DNA from: Mycobacterium sp. IS-836
GTDB taxonomy: Bacteria; Actinomycetota; Actinomycetes; Mycobacteriales; Mycobacteriaceae
Length of the DNA stretch: 64,000 bases
Reading direction: 5' to 3'
NCBI RefSeq assembly: GCF_001954275.1
Contig: NZ_MBEU01000009.1
Span: forward strand, 152,107 to 216,106
The first letter of the stretch is position 1. Every line of letters begins with the position of its first letter. Under the pieces are notes generated by a model. The model searched no databases. It was not told the origin of the DNA and saw nothing but the letters and a program-made list of their open reading frames with translations. Below, piece after piece: positions 7,746 to 18,209 of this stretch. The position numbers and the translations under genes were made by a program.

Positions 7746-9418
7746 GCTCCGGCGACGACAACGCCGTCGCGGGAGCGTCGGGTCCCGGCGTTGAACCGCC
7801 TGAGGTGCGGCGTACCGCGGTGCTCGACAGCAAGCACCTGGGTGATATCGAGGGCGCGTTCGGGCGCATCAGCGTCGGCGAGACCGACCATGCCCGCACC
7901 CTGAAGAGCAGGCTGCTGACCCTGCTGGCAATCGTCGGCCCGGGGATCATCGTGATGGTCGGCGACAACGACGCCGGCGGGGTGGCCACCTATGCCCAAG
8001 CCGGCCAGAACTACGGCTACTCCCTGCTGTGGGTGCTGTTGCTGCTCATCCCGGTGCTGATCGTCAACCAGGAGATGGTGGTCCGGCTGGGCGCGGTCAC
8101 CGGCGTCGGGCACGCCCGGTTGATCAACGAACGTTTCGGCCGCGGGTGGGGCTGGTTCTCCGTCGGCGACCTGTTCCTGCTCAACTTCTTGACGATCGTC
8201 ACCGAGTTCATCGGCATCACCCTGGCCGCCGACTACATCGGCGTCTCGAAATACGTTGTGGTGCCGATCTCGGCGGTCGCATTGGTTGCGATCATGGCGA
8301 GCGGCAGCTTCCGGCGTTGGGAGCGAGCGATGTTCGTCTTCATCGCCGTCACCCTGCTGCAGATCCCGATGCTGCTCATGTCGCATCCGCAGTGGACCCA
8401 TGCGGCGAAGTCGTTTGTGGTGCCAAGCATCTCGGGCGGCGTGAGCTCGGATGCGGTGCTGCTGATCATCGCCATCGTCGGCACCACCGTGGCGCCGTGG
8501 CAGCTCTTCTTCCAGCAGTCCAACGTCGTCGACAAACGCATCACGCCCCGATTCATGGGCTACGAGCGTGCCGACACCGTGTTGGGGGCCTTCGTCGTGA
8601 TCGTCGGCGCCGCGGCACTGCTCATGACCGGCGACTGGGCAGCACGCTCCACCAACACCGTCGGCCGTTTCACCGACGCCGGCGACATCGCCCACCTGCT
8701 CGGCCAGCACAGCGCGACGCTCGGCTCGTTCTTTGCGATCGTGCTGATGGACGCGTCGATCATCGGGGCGGCCGCGGTCACCCTGGCGACCAGTTACGCC
8801 TTCGGCGACGTGTTCGGCCTCAAGCATTCGCTGCACCGCGGTTTCGCCGACGCCAAACAGTTCTACCTGTCCTACACCGCGATGGTGGTGCTGGCCGCGG
8901 CCATCGTGCTGATCCCCGGCGCGCCGCTCGGGCTGATCACCACCGCGGTGCAAGCCCTCGCCGGTCTGCTGTTGCCGAGTGCCAGCGTGTTTCTCCTGCT
9001 GTTGTGCAACGACCGGGAAGTGTTGGGGCCCTGGGTGAATCGGCCCTGGCTCAACTGGGTCGCGGGGTCGATCGTCGGCACCCTGTTGCTGCTGTCGGGG
9101 ATTCTGATGGCCACTACCCTGTTTCCCGGCATCGACGTCGTCGCCATCGCCGGCTACCTGGCCCTGATGTTGGTGCTGCTCGCCGCCGCGGCCGCACCGG
9201 CGCTGCGCTGGATGGCCCGTCGGCAACCCACGCCACCGGCCGCCAAGCTCCCGGCGCGCGGCGTGGACCGCACCCATTGGCGGATGCCACCGCTGACCCT
9301 CTTGGAGCCGGTCACCTGGTCACCGGGCACCCGGCTCGGCATGATCGCCTTGCGCGCCTACCTGGTCCTGGGAGCGCTGCTGCTGGTGGTCAAGGCAATC
9401 CAGGTCAGCCGCGGATAG
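7742..9418 (+). CDS. NRAMP-related divalent metal transporter, probably Mg2+-type (NRMT-like)
   Basis: A 558-residue protein with about eleven membrane segments and an NRAMP fold signature. It lacks the canonical metal-binding motifs: helix 1 reads DNDAGG (75-80) where NRAMPs have DPGN, and helix 6 reads APWQ (251-254) where they have MPHN. Loss of both motifs is characteristic of NRAMP-related Mg2+ transporters (NRMTs). The gene overlaps the MgtE-N/CBS gene by GTGA, which supports Mg2+ rather than Mn2+/Fe2+ as substrate. The cytosolic N-terminal 55 residues are hydrophilic. Substrate assignment is inference from motifs and context. Confidence 0.87.
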   Translation: MSSGDDNAVAGASGPGVEPPEVRRTAVLDSKHLGDIEGAFGRISVGETDHARTLKSRLLTLLAIVGPGIIVMVGDNDAGGVATYAQAGQNYGYSLLWVLLLLIPVLIVNQEMVVRLGAVTGVGHARLINERFGRGWGWFSVGDLFLLNFLTIVTEFIGITLAADYIGVSKYVVVPISAVALVAIMASGSFRRWERAMFVFIAVTLLQIPMLLMSHPQWTHAAKSFVVPSISGGVSSDAVLLIIAIVGTTVAPWQLFFQQSNVVDKRITPRFMGYERADTVLGAFVVIVGAAALLMTGDWAARSTNTVGRFTDAGDIAHLLGQHSATLGSFFAIVLMDASIIGAAAVTLATSYAFGDVFGLKHSLHRGFADAKQFYLSYTAMVVLAAAIVLIPGAPLGLITTAVQALAGLLLPSASVFLLLLCNDREVLGPWVNRPWLNWVAGSIVGTLLLLSGILMATTLFPGIDVVAIAGYLALMLVLLAAAAAPALRWMARRQPTPPAAKLPARGVDRTHWRMPPLTLLEPVTWSPGTRLGMIALRAYLVLGALLLVVKAIQVSRG

Positions 9419-9449
9419 TGTTTACTGGCTAATCATCAGCAACTTCCGA

Positions 9450-9944
9450 TTGACAGCGACGAGCCTGGTGGCTTGTGCCGGCGTGGTCGCGTGCGGGTCG
9501 CACCAGCCGGCGCCGCCGGCCGCGTCCGGCCCGAGCACGACGAAGCCCGCGAGCACGTCGGTTTCGCCGAGCACGCCTGGCAGCGTAGCCATTTCGCCGG
9601 GCGTACCCAGTACCTCGCCGCAGTGCGTCGGATTGTCGATCTGCGCCCCGCCGCCGCCGGACGCCGAGGGCAACCCGGCGTGTTACTACTCCGACGGCTG
9701 GCGCGCCAACGACTCCGGCGCGGGCATCGAGGTCTGGTACTTTCACGAGCCTCAGAACATGTCCAAGCCCGACAAAGTCACGGCGGTCGTCCGCAAAAAG
9801 GACGGCACCAAGGAGTCGCAGGACGCTGACATCGGGGCCGGACAACAGGTGCACCGCTTCGAATTTCCGGCCATCGACAAGTCCTCGGTTCAAGAGGTAC
9901 TGCTCAACACGACTACCGGCCGGTGCTTCGTCGTCGGGCCGTGA
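9450..9944 (+). CDS. Putative lipoprotein
   Basis: The 164-residue product starts with a short hydrophobic stretch containing VVACGS, a plausible lipobox, followed by a Pro/Ser/Thr-rich linker and a C-terminal domain of about 95 residues (ACYYSDGWRANDSGAG onward, three cysteines). The only in-frame start is a TTG at 9450, which leaves an unusually short n-region without positive charges. The true start or signal type is therefore uncertain. It follows the transporter by 31 bases. I do not recognise the C-terminal domain. Confidence 0.6.
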   Translation: MTATSLVACAGVVACGSHQPAPPAASGPSTTKPASTSVSPSTPGSVAISPGVPSTSPQCVGLSICAPPPPDAEGNPACYYSDGWRANDSGAGIEVWYFHEPQNMSKPDKVTAVVRKKDGTKESQDADIGAGQQVHRFEFPAIDKSSVQEVLLNTTTGRCFVVGP

Positions 9945-9968
9945 AGCACTCCCGACGAAGTCGGACCT

Positions 9969-10187
9969 CTATCGGCGCGAGCGCGGCGGACGGCTGGCCG
10001 GGGCGGTAAAGCCCCCGGTGTCATCGAAGGAGGCCCACTCCCCCTCGTCGTCGACCTCCATGCGCCAACCGAGCTCGGAGGTGCGGGCAATGGAGTTCGT
10101 AAACCAGGCGTGCGCAGCCTCGGCGCTGGCGAAATCCCTGGTCGCGATGATTTCGCCGTGCGGGCCGACAACTCGAAACCTGGCCAT
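9969..10187 (-). CDS. Small conserved protein downstream of htpG
   Basis: A 72-residue soluble protein beginning MARFRVVGPHGEI. It has an acidic middle part (EVDDEGEWASFDD) and an Arg/Pro-rich tail. The pattern VVGPHGEIIATRDFASAEAAHAWF suggests a small alpha/beta domain (related sequences occur in mycobacteria, from memory). It lies 82 bases downstream of htpG on the same strand and could be co-transcribed with it. Function unknown. Confidence 0.6.
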   Translation of the reverse strand: MARFRVVGPHGEIIATRDFASAEAAHAWFTNSIARTSELGWRMEVDDEGEWASFDDTGGFTAPASRPPRSRR

Positions 10188-10269
10188 ACGGTGTGGTTAT
10201 CCCTTCTTATCGGCATTCAATCGCAAGTAATGCCCGCCGACAAGTGCCGGGAAGGGAATCTCGACCAAG

Positions 10270-12204
<1,935 letters not shown>

Positions 12205-12475
12205 GCGATTCGACATAAGACCAAAATCTACCGAGATCTGAATCTGTGAAGGGTGGGGGGCCTCACACATTCGCTCATGCGACGAGCTCGAGCGCCGCGC
12301 CGACATAACCGCCGACAACCAGGCGAAACGCCGTCCCGTGCGCTCCGAAAATTGGACGGCGCCGGCGTCGCCGCGCAAAGAGTCTGCACGTCCGGATCAC
12401 AGCGCACGCATAGCCGGGCTTCCTAGCGTCGGTGGGCGTAGGGGGAATCAAGCAACTAGAGACGGGTGACGGACC

Positions 12476-13057
12476 ATGAATTTGAAGCAACTGATCGCGG
12501 GGGCAACCATCGCCGGCGCTCTCGGTGCAGCGGTGTTGGGTGTCGGCGCGGGCACGGCGTATGCGGCTCCGGCCTCGCCGCCGCTGGCTCCAGGCGCTCC
12601 CCATGATCCGCCCGGACCCGGTGGGCCCGGCGGTCCTGGCGGGCCGGGCAATCCCGGTGGGCCCGGGAACCCGGGCGGCCCCGGCGACCACGGCCAGAAT
12701 GGTCCCGGCGCCCACGGTCCGGGCGGCCCGGGCGGACCTGGCGGCCCGGGCGGCCCCGGGGACTACCACCCGAACGGCCCCGGTGGCCCCGGCGGGCCCG
12801 GTGGGCCGGGCGGACCCGGCCCGTGGCGCGGCGACCCGCACCGTGGCTACTTCCATGCAGCCCCTTGGGGTGACGGACCCGCACCGTGGGGATGGGGTGA
12901 GCCGCCGCGGCCCGCGTGGGACCGCCCCCTCCCACCGCCCGGCGGACAGTGGGGCTACGGCCCGATCAACTACTGGGGCTACCAGGAGACTCCCGTCTGG
13001 GACCCCGGCTTCAACCAGTGGGGATTCTGGTTCTTCGGGGTCTGGATCCCGCTGTAA
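12476..13057 (+). CDS. Secreted Gly-Pro-Gly repeat (collagen-like) protein
   Basis: The 193-residue product has a clear signal peptide ending AYAAPA (about residue 31). A low-complexity block (about 45-117) follows, built from PGG/GPG triplets with occasional N, D, H and Q, and then an aromatic C-terminus rich in W, P and Y ([10 protein letters not shown]...FGVWIPL). Gly at every third position is collagen-like in spacing, but the second Gly in each triplet makes a stable triple helix doubtful. The conserved aromatic tail suggests a folded or envelope-binding end. A smaller relative with the same repeat is encoded at 18210-18488. Confidence 0.85.
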   Translation: MNLKQLIAGATIAGALGAAVLGVGAGTAYAAPASPPLAPGAPHDPPGPGGPGGPGGPGNPGGPGNPGGPGDHGQNGPGAHGPGGPGGPGGPGGPGDYHPNGPGGPGGPGGPGGPGPWRGDPHRGYFHAAPWGDGPAPWGWGEPPRPAWDRPLPPPGGQWGYGPINYWGYQETPVWDPGFNQWGFWFFGVWIPL

Positions 13058-13073
13058 AAAGCCACCTCAAAGG

Positions 13074-13103
13074 CGCCCGCCTTGCCGCACGGCGAGGCGG
13101 GCG
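13074..13103 (+). terminator. Stem-loop terminator after the GPG-repeat gene
   Basis: A 14-bp GC-rich stem (CGCCCGCCTTGCCG pairing with CGGCGAGGCGGGCG, one G-U pair) around a two-base turn, beginning 17 bases after the stop codon. No T-run follows, as is common for mycobacterial terminators. Confidence 0.65.
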
Positions 13104-13131
13104 TCGGCGTCGGCGTAGCTGCCAAGGTGAA

Positions 13132-13159
13132 TTGACGGCCACGGCGGCGGTAGTAGCGT
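13132..13159 (+). promoter_or_regulatory. Possible sigma-A-like promoter before the DUF2563 remnant/hydrolase genes
   Basis: TTGACG (13132-13137) is followed after 16 bases by TAGCGT (13154-13159). A perfect 12-bp palindrome CTCGAGCTCGAG lies just downstream at 13163-13174. The combination could be a promoter with an operator at the start site. No experiment supports it. Confidence 0.35.
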
Positions 13160-13185
13160 TGTCTCGAGCTCGAGAAGGGGAAGCG

Positions 13186-13329
13186 GTGGTCGTCGGCAGG
13201 CAGATGCTGCACTCGGGATCCAACGAGTCGCTGGGCCGCGAGGCAAACTGTGCTGCCACGGATTTCGCCGGCATGGATGAGCGCAGCGTCGCGAAACTGC
13301 GCGCGGTGCGATGCAGCTGCGTTACATAA
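13186..13329 (+). pseudogene. Internally deleted DUF2563 (Rv2078-like) remnant
   Basis: A 47-codon frame opens with GTG after AGAAGGGG (13173-13180). It begins MVVGRQMLHSGSNES, which resembles the start of DUF2563 proteins as I remember them, then jumps directly to AATDFAGMDERSVAKLRAVR, which resembles their C-terminus. About half of a roughly 100-residue protein appears to be missing in frame. The frame overlaps the hydrolase start by 19 bases. In M. tuberculosis a DUF2563 gene (Rv2078) sits in the same place before Rv2079. It may be a relic kept for translational coupling or a shortened functional peptide. Confidence 0.5.
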
Positions 13330-15236
13330 GCGTCGCGGCGCTCGTCGCCGAAGCCGGTGGTGATCCCTGGGCGATCAACCACAGCCTGCAGGCCGGCCGC
13401 CCGGCTCAAATCTCCGACCTGGCGGAGGCGTTTCACGCCGCGGGCCGCTCCACCACCGAGTCCAGCGCCGCCTTCGATGAAGCCCGCCGCCGCTTCGAGG
13501 CGTCCTGGAATCGGGACAACGGCGAGAATCCAATCAACGACTCCGCCGAAGTGCAGCGCGTGTCCAAAGCGCTGGGCGCCCAGTCCGTACAGCTGCCGAA
13601 AATCGGCGTCGAGCTGGAAAACATCGCCGCCGCCCTAGCCGAAGCGCAGCGAACCGGCGCGGTGCAGATCTCAAACCTGGAGGGCCAACTACAACAGCTC
13701 GACAACGAGATCGGCCAGGCGGTCGAAGCGGAGAAAGACATCCACCTCAGCGCGGCCGATAAGTCCGCGCTCGACACGCTGATCACTCATCTTGAACAAG
13801 AAGCGATCGACGACACCAAATCAACGCTGGGCCAACTCGTCTCGCTGCGCAACGGTTACTCGGACTGTCTGCAGAAATCACTGGCCACGGTGCGCGGCGA
13901 CGGATACGAGCCGCCGGCCATCCAGGGCTTGGGTGTAGCACCTCAGATTCCGCCACCCAATACGAAGCCCGAAGATGTGAAGAAGTGGTGGGATTCGCTG
14001 AGCCAGCAACAACGGGACCAGCTGATTGCTGAGCACCCACCGCAGCTGGGAAACCTCAACGGAATCAACGCCATCGCCCGCGACGCCGTCAACCAAGCGG
14101 TGATGAATGACGACATCAACCTCGTCGAGAACATCGCCAAACAGCGCGGGGTGTCCGTCGCGGACGTCCTCGCCAACCCGGGACTATATGGCCTTTCGGG
14201 CACCGAGGTCACGCGCTATGGCAACGCCGTAAAGACGCGTGACGGATTGAACTACGACAGAGGGCCGGAAGGCCCCAACCAACGACCCGTCATGCTCTGG
14301 GCCTACGACCCGTTGGCATTCAACGGCTGGGGCAGAGCGGCGATCGCGATCGGCAATCCCGACTACGCGCGCAACACCGCGATCATCGTCCCGGGCACCG
14401 GCAGCAGTGTGCAGCAGGGCTGGATGTCGGGGCACCAAGACGCGACCAACCTCTACGACCAGTCCCTGGCTGCCGACCCGGAACACCACTACACGTCCGT
14501 GATCGCGTGGATGGGTTATGAAGCGCCGCACGGCTTCTCCGATGTCCGGGTCAGCGAACCCGGGCTGGCGCGGGCCGGTGGCGATCTGCTCGCCGCCGAC
14601 GTCAACGGCCTGTGGGTAACCCACAACAGCCTCACGCCCGAGCACATCACGGTCATCGGGCACTCCTACGGGTCGACCACCGTCGCCGACGCGTTTGCGC
14701 ACAGCAACATGCACGCCAACGACGCCGTGCTGATTGGTTGTCCGGGAACGGATCTGGCGCATAGCGCCGCAGACTTCCACCTCGATGGCGGGCATGTCTA
14801 CGTCGGCTCGGCCTCCACCGACCCGGTCAGCTGGATCGGCCAGGGCAGCGGCCTGCCCGAAGAATGGCTCAAAGGCAAGCTCAGGGACCACGGACTCCCC
14901 GTTCCGTACGACGCCGGGCTGGGCCGCGATCCGGCCGGCGACGGATACGGATCGATCCGCTTCCACGCCGAAGTGGCGGGCTCCACGGACATGGACCGGC
15001 ACGACCATTCGCACTACTACGACATGGGCAGCGAGGCGCTGCGCAGCATGACCGACATCGCCAGCGGCCAGTCCAACCACCTGGCGACCGACGGGCTACT
15101 CGCGGACGGCCGGCGACAACCACACATCGGGCCGTTCCGAATACCCGGTATACCTGCATATATCGACCCTGAACACGATCGCCCACGCGATACGATCAAC
15201 GACAACCATGCCTACCCCACGTACGCCCCCCGCTGA
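13311..15236 (+). CDS. DUF1023 alpha/beta-hydrolase with helical N-terminus (Rv2079-like)
   Basis: The 641-residue product has a helical, WXG/ESX-like N-terminal region (about 1-195) and a linker motif KKWWDSLSQQQRDQLIAEHP with NLNGINAIARD (about 224-258). A DUF1023 alpha/beta-hydrolase domain (about 325-600) follows, with nucleophile S452 in GHSYGS and candidate acid/His residues further on (SSTDPVSW, HDHSHYYDM). There is no signal peptide, so export would need a type VII route. The next gene encodes a lipoprotein and overlaps it, as in the Rv2079-lppJ pair. An effector or lipase role is inference. Confidence 0.85.
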   Translation: MQLRYISVAALVAEAGGDPWAINHSLQAGRPAQISDLAEAFHAAGRSTTESSAAFDEARRRFEASWNRDNGENPINDSAEVQRVSKALGAQSVQLPKIGVELENIAAALAEAQRTGAVQISNLEGQLQQLDNEIGQAVEAEKDIHLSAADKSALDTLITHLEQEAIDDTKSTLGQLVSLRNGYSDCLQKSLATVRGDGYEPPAIQGLGVAPQIPPPNTKPEDVKKWWDSLSQQQRDQLIAEHPPQLGNLNGINAIARDAVNQAVMNDDINLVENIAKQRGVSVADVLANPGLYGLSGTEVTRYGNAVKTRDGLNYDRGPEGPNQRPVMLWAYDPLAFNGWGRAAIAIGNPDYARNTAIIVPGTGSSVQQGWMSGHQDATNLYDQSLAADPEHHYTSVIAWMGYEAPHGFSDVRVSEPGLARAGGDLLAADVNGLWVTHNSLTPEHITVIGHSYGSTTVADAFAHSNMHANDAVLIGCPGTDLAHSAADFHLDGGHVYVGSASTDPVSWIGQGSGLPEEWLKGKLRDHGLPVPYDAGLGRDPAGDGYGSIRFHAEVAGSTDMDRHDHSHYYDMGSEALRSMTDIASGQSNHLATDGLLADGRRQPHIGPFRIPGIPAYIDPEHDRPRDTINDNHAYPTYAPR

Positions 15237-15801
15237 TCGCCGCCAAATGCCATGGCGTTCCGTGATCTTCACTGCGCTAGTCCTCGTCCTGTCGATCGCC
15301 ACGGGAGGGTGTTCGCTGATGTTTCCTGACCGGCACGACATTGACCATCCGGCCAACCCGCTATCCGATGACCAAACCCAAGCTCAGGTTGTCGACGCAG
15401 CCAAGCAAATCGCGCAGCAGGTGAGCCTCCCAGACGTGTACGGGGGCTTCGTGTTTCAATCGTGCAACGACCAGGGGGAGCCGCCCTACCGTGGGGTCGT
15501 CGAGATGAGCTTCAAACTGCCGACGGATGACCGCAAGGGGTATCCCGCCGAGGTCGACCCGGACACGTTCTTCAATCAAATCGCCGCAACGATGGTCGCA
15601 CACGGGTGGACCGACGGACCCCCGCCCGGATTGCGCCCGAACGGACGCGTGATCAACAAGAACGGCGTCATGGCGGTCATGTCCGCGGGGCCGAACCCCG
15701 GCTGGAACCGCATCCAGCTCTACGGCGAATGCCGGAACATGACCGATCACCACAACGATGGCAAGACCAACTGGGTGAAGATCACCGACCAATTGCATTG
15801 A
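15208..15801 (+). CDS. LppJ-like lipoprotein paired with the DUF1023 hydrolase
   Basis: The 197-residue product has a signal sequence with WRSVIFTALVLVLSIATGGC, where the cysteine is a plausible but weak lipidation site. A mature domain of about 160 residues follows with YGGFVFQSCND, a middle GYPAEVDPDTFFNQIAATM and a C-terminal YGECRNMTDH. It resembles the mycobacterial LppJ/LprP group. An internal ATG at 15247 (MPWRSVIF) gives a more typical n-region and may be the real start; either way it lies at or just past the hydrolase stop. Co-encoding with a DUF1023 hydrolase suggests a partner or immunity role, not shown. Confidence 0.8.
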   Translation: MPTPRTPPADRRQMPWRSVIFTALVLVLSIATGGCSLMFPDRHDIDHPANPLSDDQTQAQVVDAAKQIAQQVSLPDVYGGFVFQSCNDQGEPPYRGVVEMSFKLPTDDRKGYPAEVDPDTFFNQIAATMVAHGWTDGPPPGLRPNGRVINKNGVMAVMSAGPNPGWNRIQLYGECRNMTDHHNDGKTNWVKITDQLH

Positions 15802-15807
15802 CGATGC

Positions 15808-16731
15808 TCAATCCCCAACGTGCGGTTTGATTTCCTCGATCACCCACTGCGCGTAGTCCAGATATTCCTCCGGTCCGTTCAGCCGCGGCGGAGGGACCGA
15901 GCTGAACGTCACGCCGAGTTCGGCGAATCGGCAAAGCTGGTCGATGATCTCTTGTTTGCCCATCCCAGGGCGATAATTCGGATCGTCCGCAGCGACGTGG
16001 CCCTCCCCGACTCTGCCCATTCCCAGCGGATACATGACTTCGAACGGCCTGCCGTCGTACGTGGGCTGCGATTTGATGAAGTCGATCTTGGCCGGAACGT
16101 CTTCGACCTTCGACAGAAACGGCCACCACCCCGATGCGAACCGCGCCGCCCGCTTCAGCGCCGCGTCCGCGTCACCGGCGATCCAGATCGGCAGATGCGG
16201 GCGCTGCACCGGCTTCGGCGCGAACGCGATGTCGTCGAAAGACACATACTTGCCGGCAAAACTGGGCGACTCGCTTGTCCACAGTTCGACCATCGCCTGA
16301 AGATACTCGTCGGCGATTCGGCCCCGCTGACGGAACGGCACGCCTAGCGCATCGAATTCCTCTGCGTCCCATCCCACCCCGAACGTCGCGGTGATGCGCC
16401 CGCCGCTCATCCAGTCCGCGGTCGCCAGCGCTTTGGCCAGCACCACCGGATGGTGCAACGGCAGGATCGTCACGCTCGAATTGACGCGGATTCGCTGTGT
16501 CGCCCCCGCGATGAACGCCTGCGCGACCGTCGAATGCAGATAAAACGGGCCGGACAGCTCCAGATGCGAATGCGGGACGACGAAATGCTCAGGCACCGTG
16601 ACCATGTCGTAGCCCAGCTCGTCTGCGCGCTTGAGCATCGCCGCTTGCTGCGGTCCCGTCACGGCGAACTCCCAGTCGGCCGTCATCGCCGGCAACTCCA
16701 GCGTGTGCGGCAGGCCGAATGCTAACTTCAT
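15808..16731 (-). CDS. LLM-class F420-dependent oxidoreductase
   Basis: A 307-residue luciferase-like monooxygenase/F420 oxidoreductase: MKLAFGLPH at the first strand, TVPEHFVVP, RIRVNSSVTILPLHHPVVLAK, GRITATFGVGWDAEEF, and RPHLPIWIAGDADAAL. This order matches the TIM-barrel LLM family common in mycobacteria, in which reduced F420 is the usual cofactor. The substrate is unknown. It ends six bases beyond the convergent lipoprotein gene and starts back-to-back with the histidine-phosphatase lipoprotein gene. Confidence 0.9.
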   Translation of the reverse strand: MKLAFGLPHTLELPAMTADWEFAVTGPQQAAMLKRADELGYDMVTVPEHFVVPHSHLELSGPFYLHSTVAQAFIAGATQRIRVNSSVTILPLHHPVVLAKALATADWMSGGRITATFGVGWDAEEFDALGVPFRQRGRIADEYLQAMVELWTSESPSFAGKYVSFDDIAFAPKPVQRPHLPIWIAGDADAALKRAARFASGWWPFLSKVEDVPAKIDFIKSQPTYDGRPFEVMYPLGMGRVGEGHVAADDPNYRPGMGKQEIIDQLCRFAELGVTFSSVPPPRLNGPEEYLDYAQWVIEEIKPHVGD

Positions 16732-16826
16732 CCCGCCATGATGTCGGGTCGACAGTTGGCAGTACCCGTCGGGTGCCCAACAACGGGCCGCGGGCTTTAG
16801 ACTGCTCGCGTGAATCCGGTGAAATC

Positions 16827-17522
16827 GTGCTAACCCTGCGGCGTTTCGTCGCCGTCGTCGCCGTCTCGGTGCTGGGCGCGGGCTGCGGCTCGGCGCATGC
16901 GACGGGCCCCCGCACCATTACGTTGACGCTAGTGCGACATGCCCAGTCGGCGGCCAACGCGTCCGGCTTGATCGACACTTCAATCCCCGGCCCGGACATA
17001 ACCCCCAAGGGGTGGTGTCAGGCGACGCTCGCGGCCACCCAATTGGCCCCCAATCACTACGACGGCATCTACGCCTCGCCCCTGATCCGCACGCAGGAGA
17101 CGGCCACACCGACGGCGCAGGCGCTGGGTGAAGCCGTCACCGTGCTGCCCGGGCTGCGGGAGATTGAGGCGGGCCAGTACGAGGGCACCCCCGAGGCCGA
17201 CATCCCGCAGACGTACTTCGCAGCACCCCGGCGATGGCTGCAGGGTGACCGGAGCGCGCGGATCCCGGGCTCGGTGGACGGCAACGAGTTCGACGCGCGG
17301 TTCGACGCTGCCGTCCAACAGATTTACGACAGCGGCGAGCAGAACCCCGTCGCCTTCTCGCACAGCGCGGCGATCATGTTCTGGATGCTGATGAATGTCC
17401 GCAATGTCCCGCCGCAGCTGACCGCCAAGCCGCTGCCGAACGTCGGGCGCGTGGTGATCACCGGAAATCCCTCCGACGGCTGGACATTGACCGACTGGGA
17501 TGCCGATCCCCCGCAGTGCTAG
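16827..17522 (+). CDS. Histidine-phosphatase-family lipoprotein (LpqD-like)
   Basis: A 231-residue branch of the phosphoglycerate-mutase superfamily. It has a signal peptide with lipobox LGAGC, then TLVRHAQSAANASG, the RHxxS phosphohistidine loop. IYASPLIRTQETA, PGLREIEAGQYEG and PVAFSHSAAIMFW follow, and the C-terminus is NVGRVVITGNP. It resembles M. tuberculosis LpqD (from memory), although LpqD-type proteins may have altered catalytic residues; here the RH pair is intact. The GTG at 16827 sits downstream of a TAGACT -10-like box (16798-16803). The last four bases overlap the convergent methyltransferase gene. Confidence 0.85.
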   Translation: MLTLRRFVAVVAVSVLGAGCGSAHATGPRTITLTLVRHAQSAANASGLIDTSIPGPDITPKGWCQATLAATQLAPNHYDGIYASPLIRTQETATPTAQALGEAVTVLPGLREIEAGQYEGTPEADIPQTYFAAPRRWLQGDRSARIPGSVDGNEFDARFDAAVQQIYDSGEQNPVAFSHSAAIMFWMLMNVRNVPPQLTAKPLPNVGRVVITGNPSDGWTLTDWDADPPQC

Positions 17523-18157
17523 GGGCTCTTGGTGCCGACGGTGATCAGATCGGACACGATCTGCGTCCACAGCGGTCTCGGGATGCGGTGCTGATCGGTG
17601 ACGGTGAACCCCGCGTTCTCGAACAACGACCGCATCTCGGTTGGCGACGCGTTGTGCTGAGGTTTCCACCTGTTGGCCGCCGAAGCCTGCAGCCGCGGTT
17701 GCCGAGTGCTTAGGGCGCTGACGGCCACCAGGCCGCCGGGGGCCAGCACGCGGTGGAATTCCCGCAGCGCCGCCGGCTGGTCGAAGAAGTGAAACGCCGA
17801 CGTCGTCACCACGGCGTCCAGGGCCCCTTCGCCGAAGGGCAGCTGTTCGGCCGGACCGCGCAGCCATTTCACCCGGTCGGACCTAGCGCGGGCTTTCTCG
17901 AGCATGCCGTCGGACATGTCGATCCCATAGATCTCATCGGGTTGCAGTTCGCGCTGGATCCGGTCGCTGAGAATGCCTGTGCCGCAGGCGATGTCAGCGA
18001 TCCGGCGGGCTCCGTGCTCGCGTAACTGGGCGATGACCTCGTCGTGCGGCGGGCGGTACACCCACTGCTGCAGAATCGGCAGGTCGTAGGCCGGGGCCAG
18101 GAAACTCCATAGCCGCGTGACCGCGCTGTTGAGTCCCCGGCGTTGCGGTGCCGTCAT
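17519..18157 (-). CDS. Class I SAM-dependent methyltransferase
   Basis: A 212-residue Rossmann methyltransferase. It has motif I IADIACGTGILSDRI, an acidic residue ending strand 2 in YGIDMSDGML, and motif IV region LDAVVTTSAFHFFDQP, followed by LREFHRVLAPGGLVAVS. The N-terminal LWSFLAPAYDLPILQQWVY resembles UbiE-like small-molecule methyltransferases. The substrate cannot be assigned. It is convergent with the histidine-phosphatase gene (four-base overlap) and lies downstream of the small GPG-repeat gene on the same strand. Confidence 0.88.
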   Translation of the reverse strand: MTAPQRRGLNSAVTRLWSFLAPAYDLPILQQWVYRPPHDEVIAQLREHGARRIADIACGTGILSDRIQRELQPDEIYGIDMSDGMLEKARARSDRVKWLRGPAEQLPFGEGALDAVVTTSAFHFFDQPAALREFHRVLAPGGLVAVSALSTRQPRLQASAANRWKPQHNASPTEMRSLFENAGFTVTDQHRIPRPLWTQIVSDLITVGTKSP

Positions 18158-18209
18158 GCGCTCATTGTGCCCCGGCGCCAGGTGCGCGGGTAACTGCGAT
18201 CAAGTTCGC

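Noticed and set aside
7568..9277. Long open frame antisense to the NRAMP-related gene
   Set aside because: Its translation is rich in D, H, Q and R with no hydrophobic core or family motif; it is the usual GC-bias shadow of a real gene.
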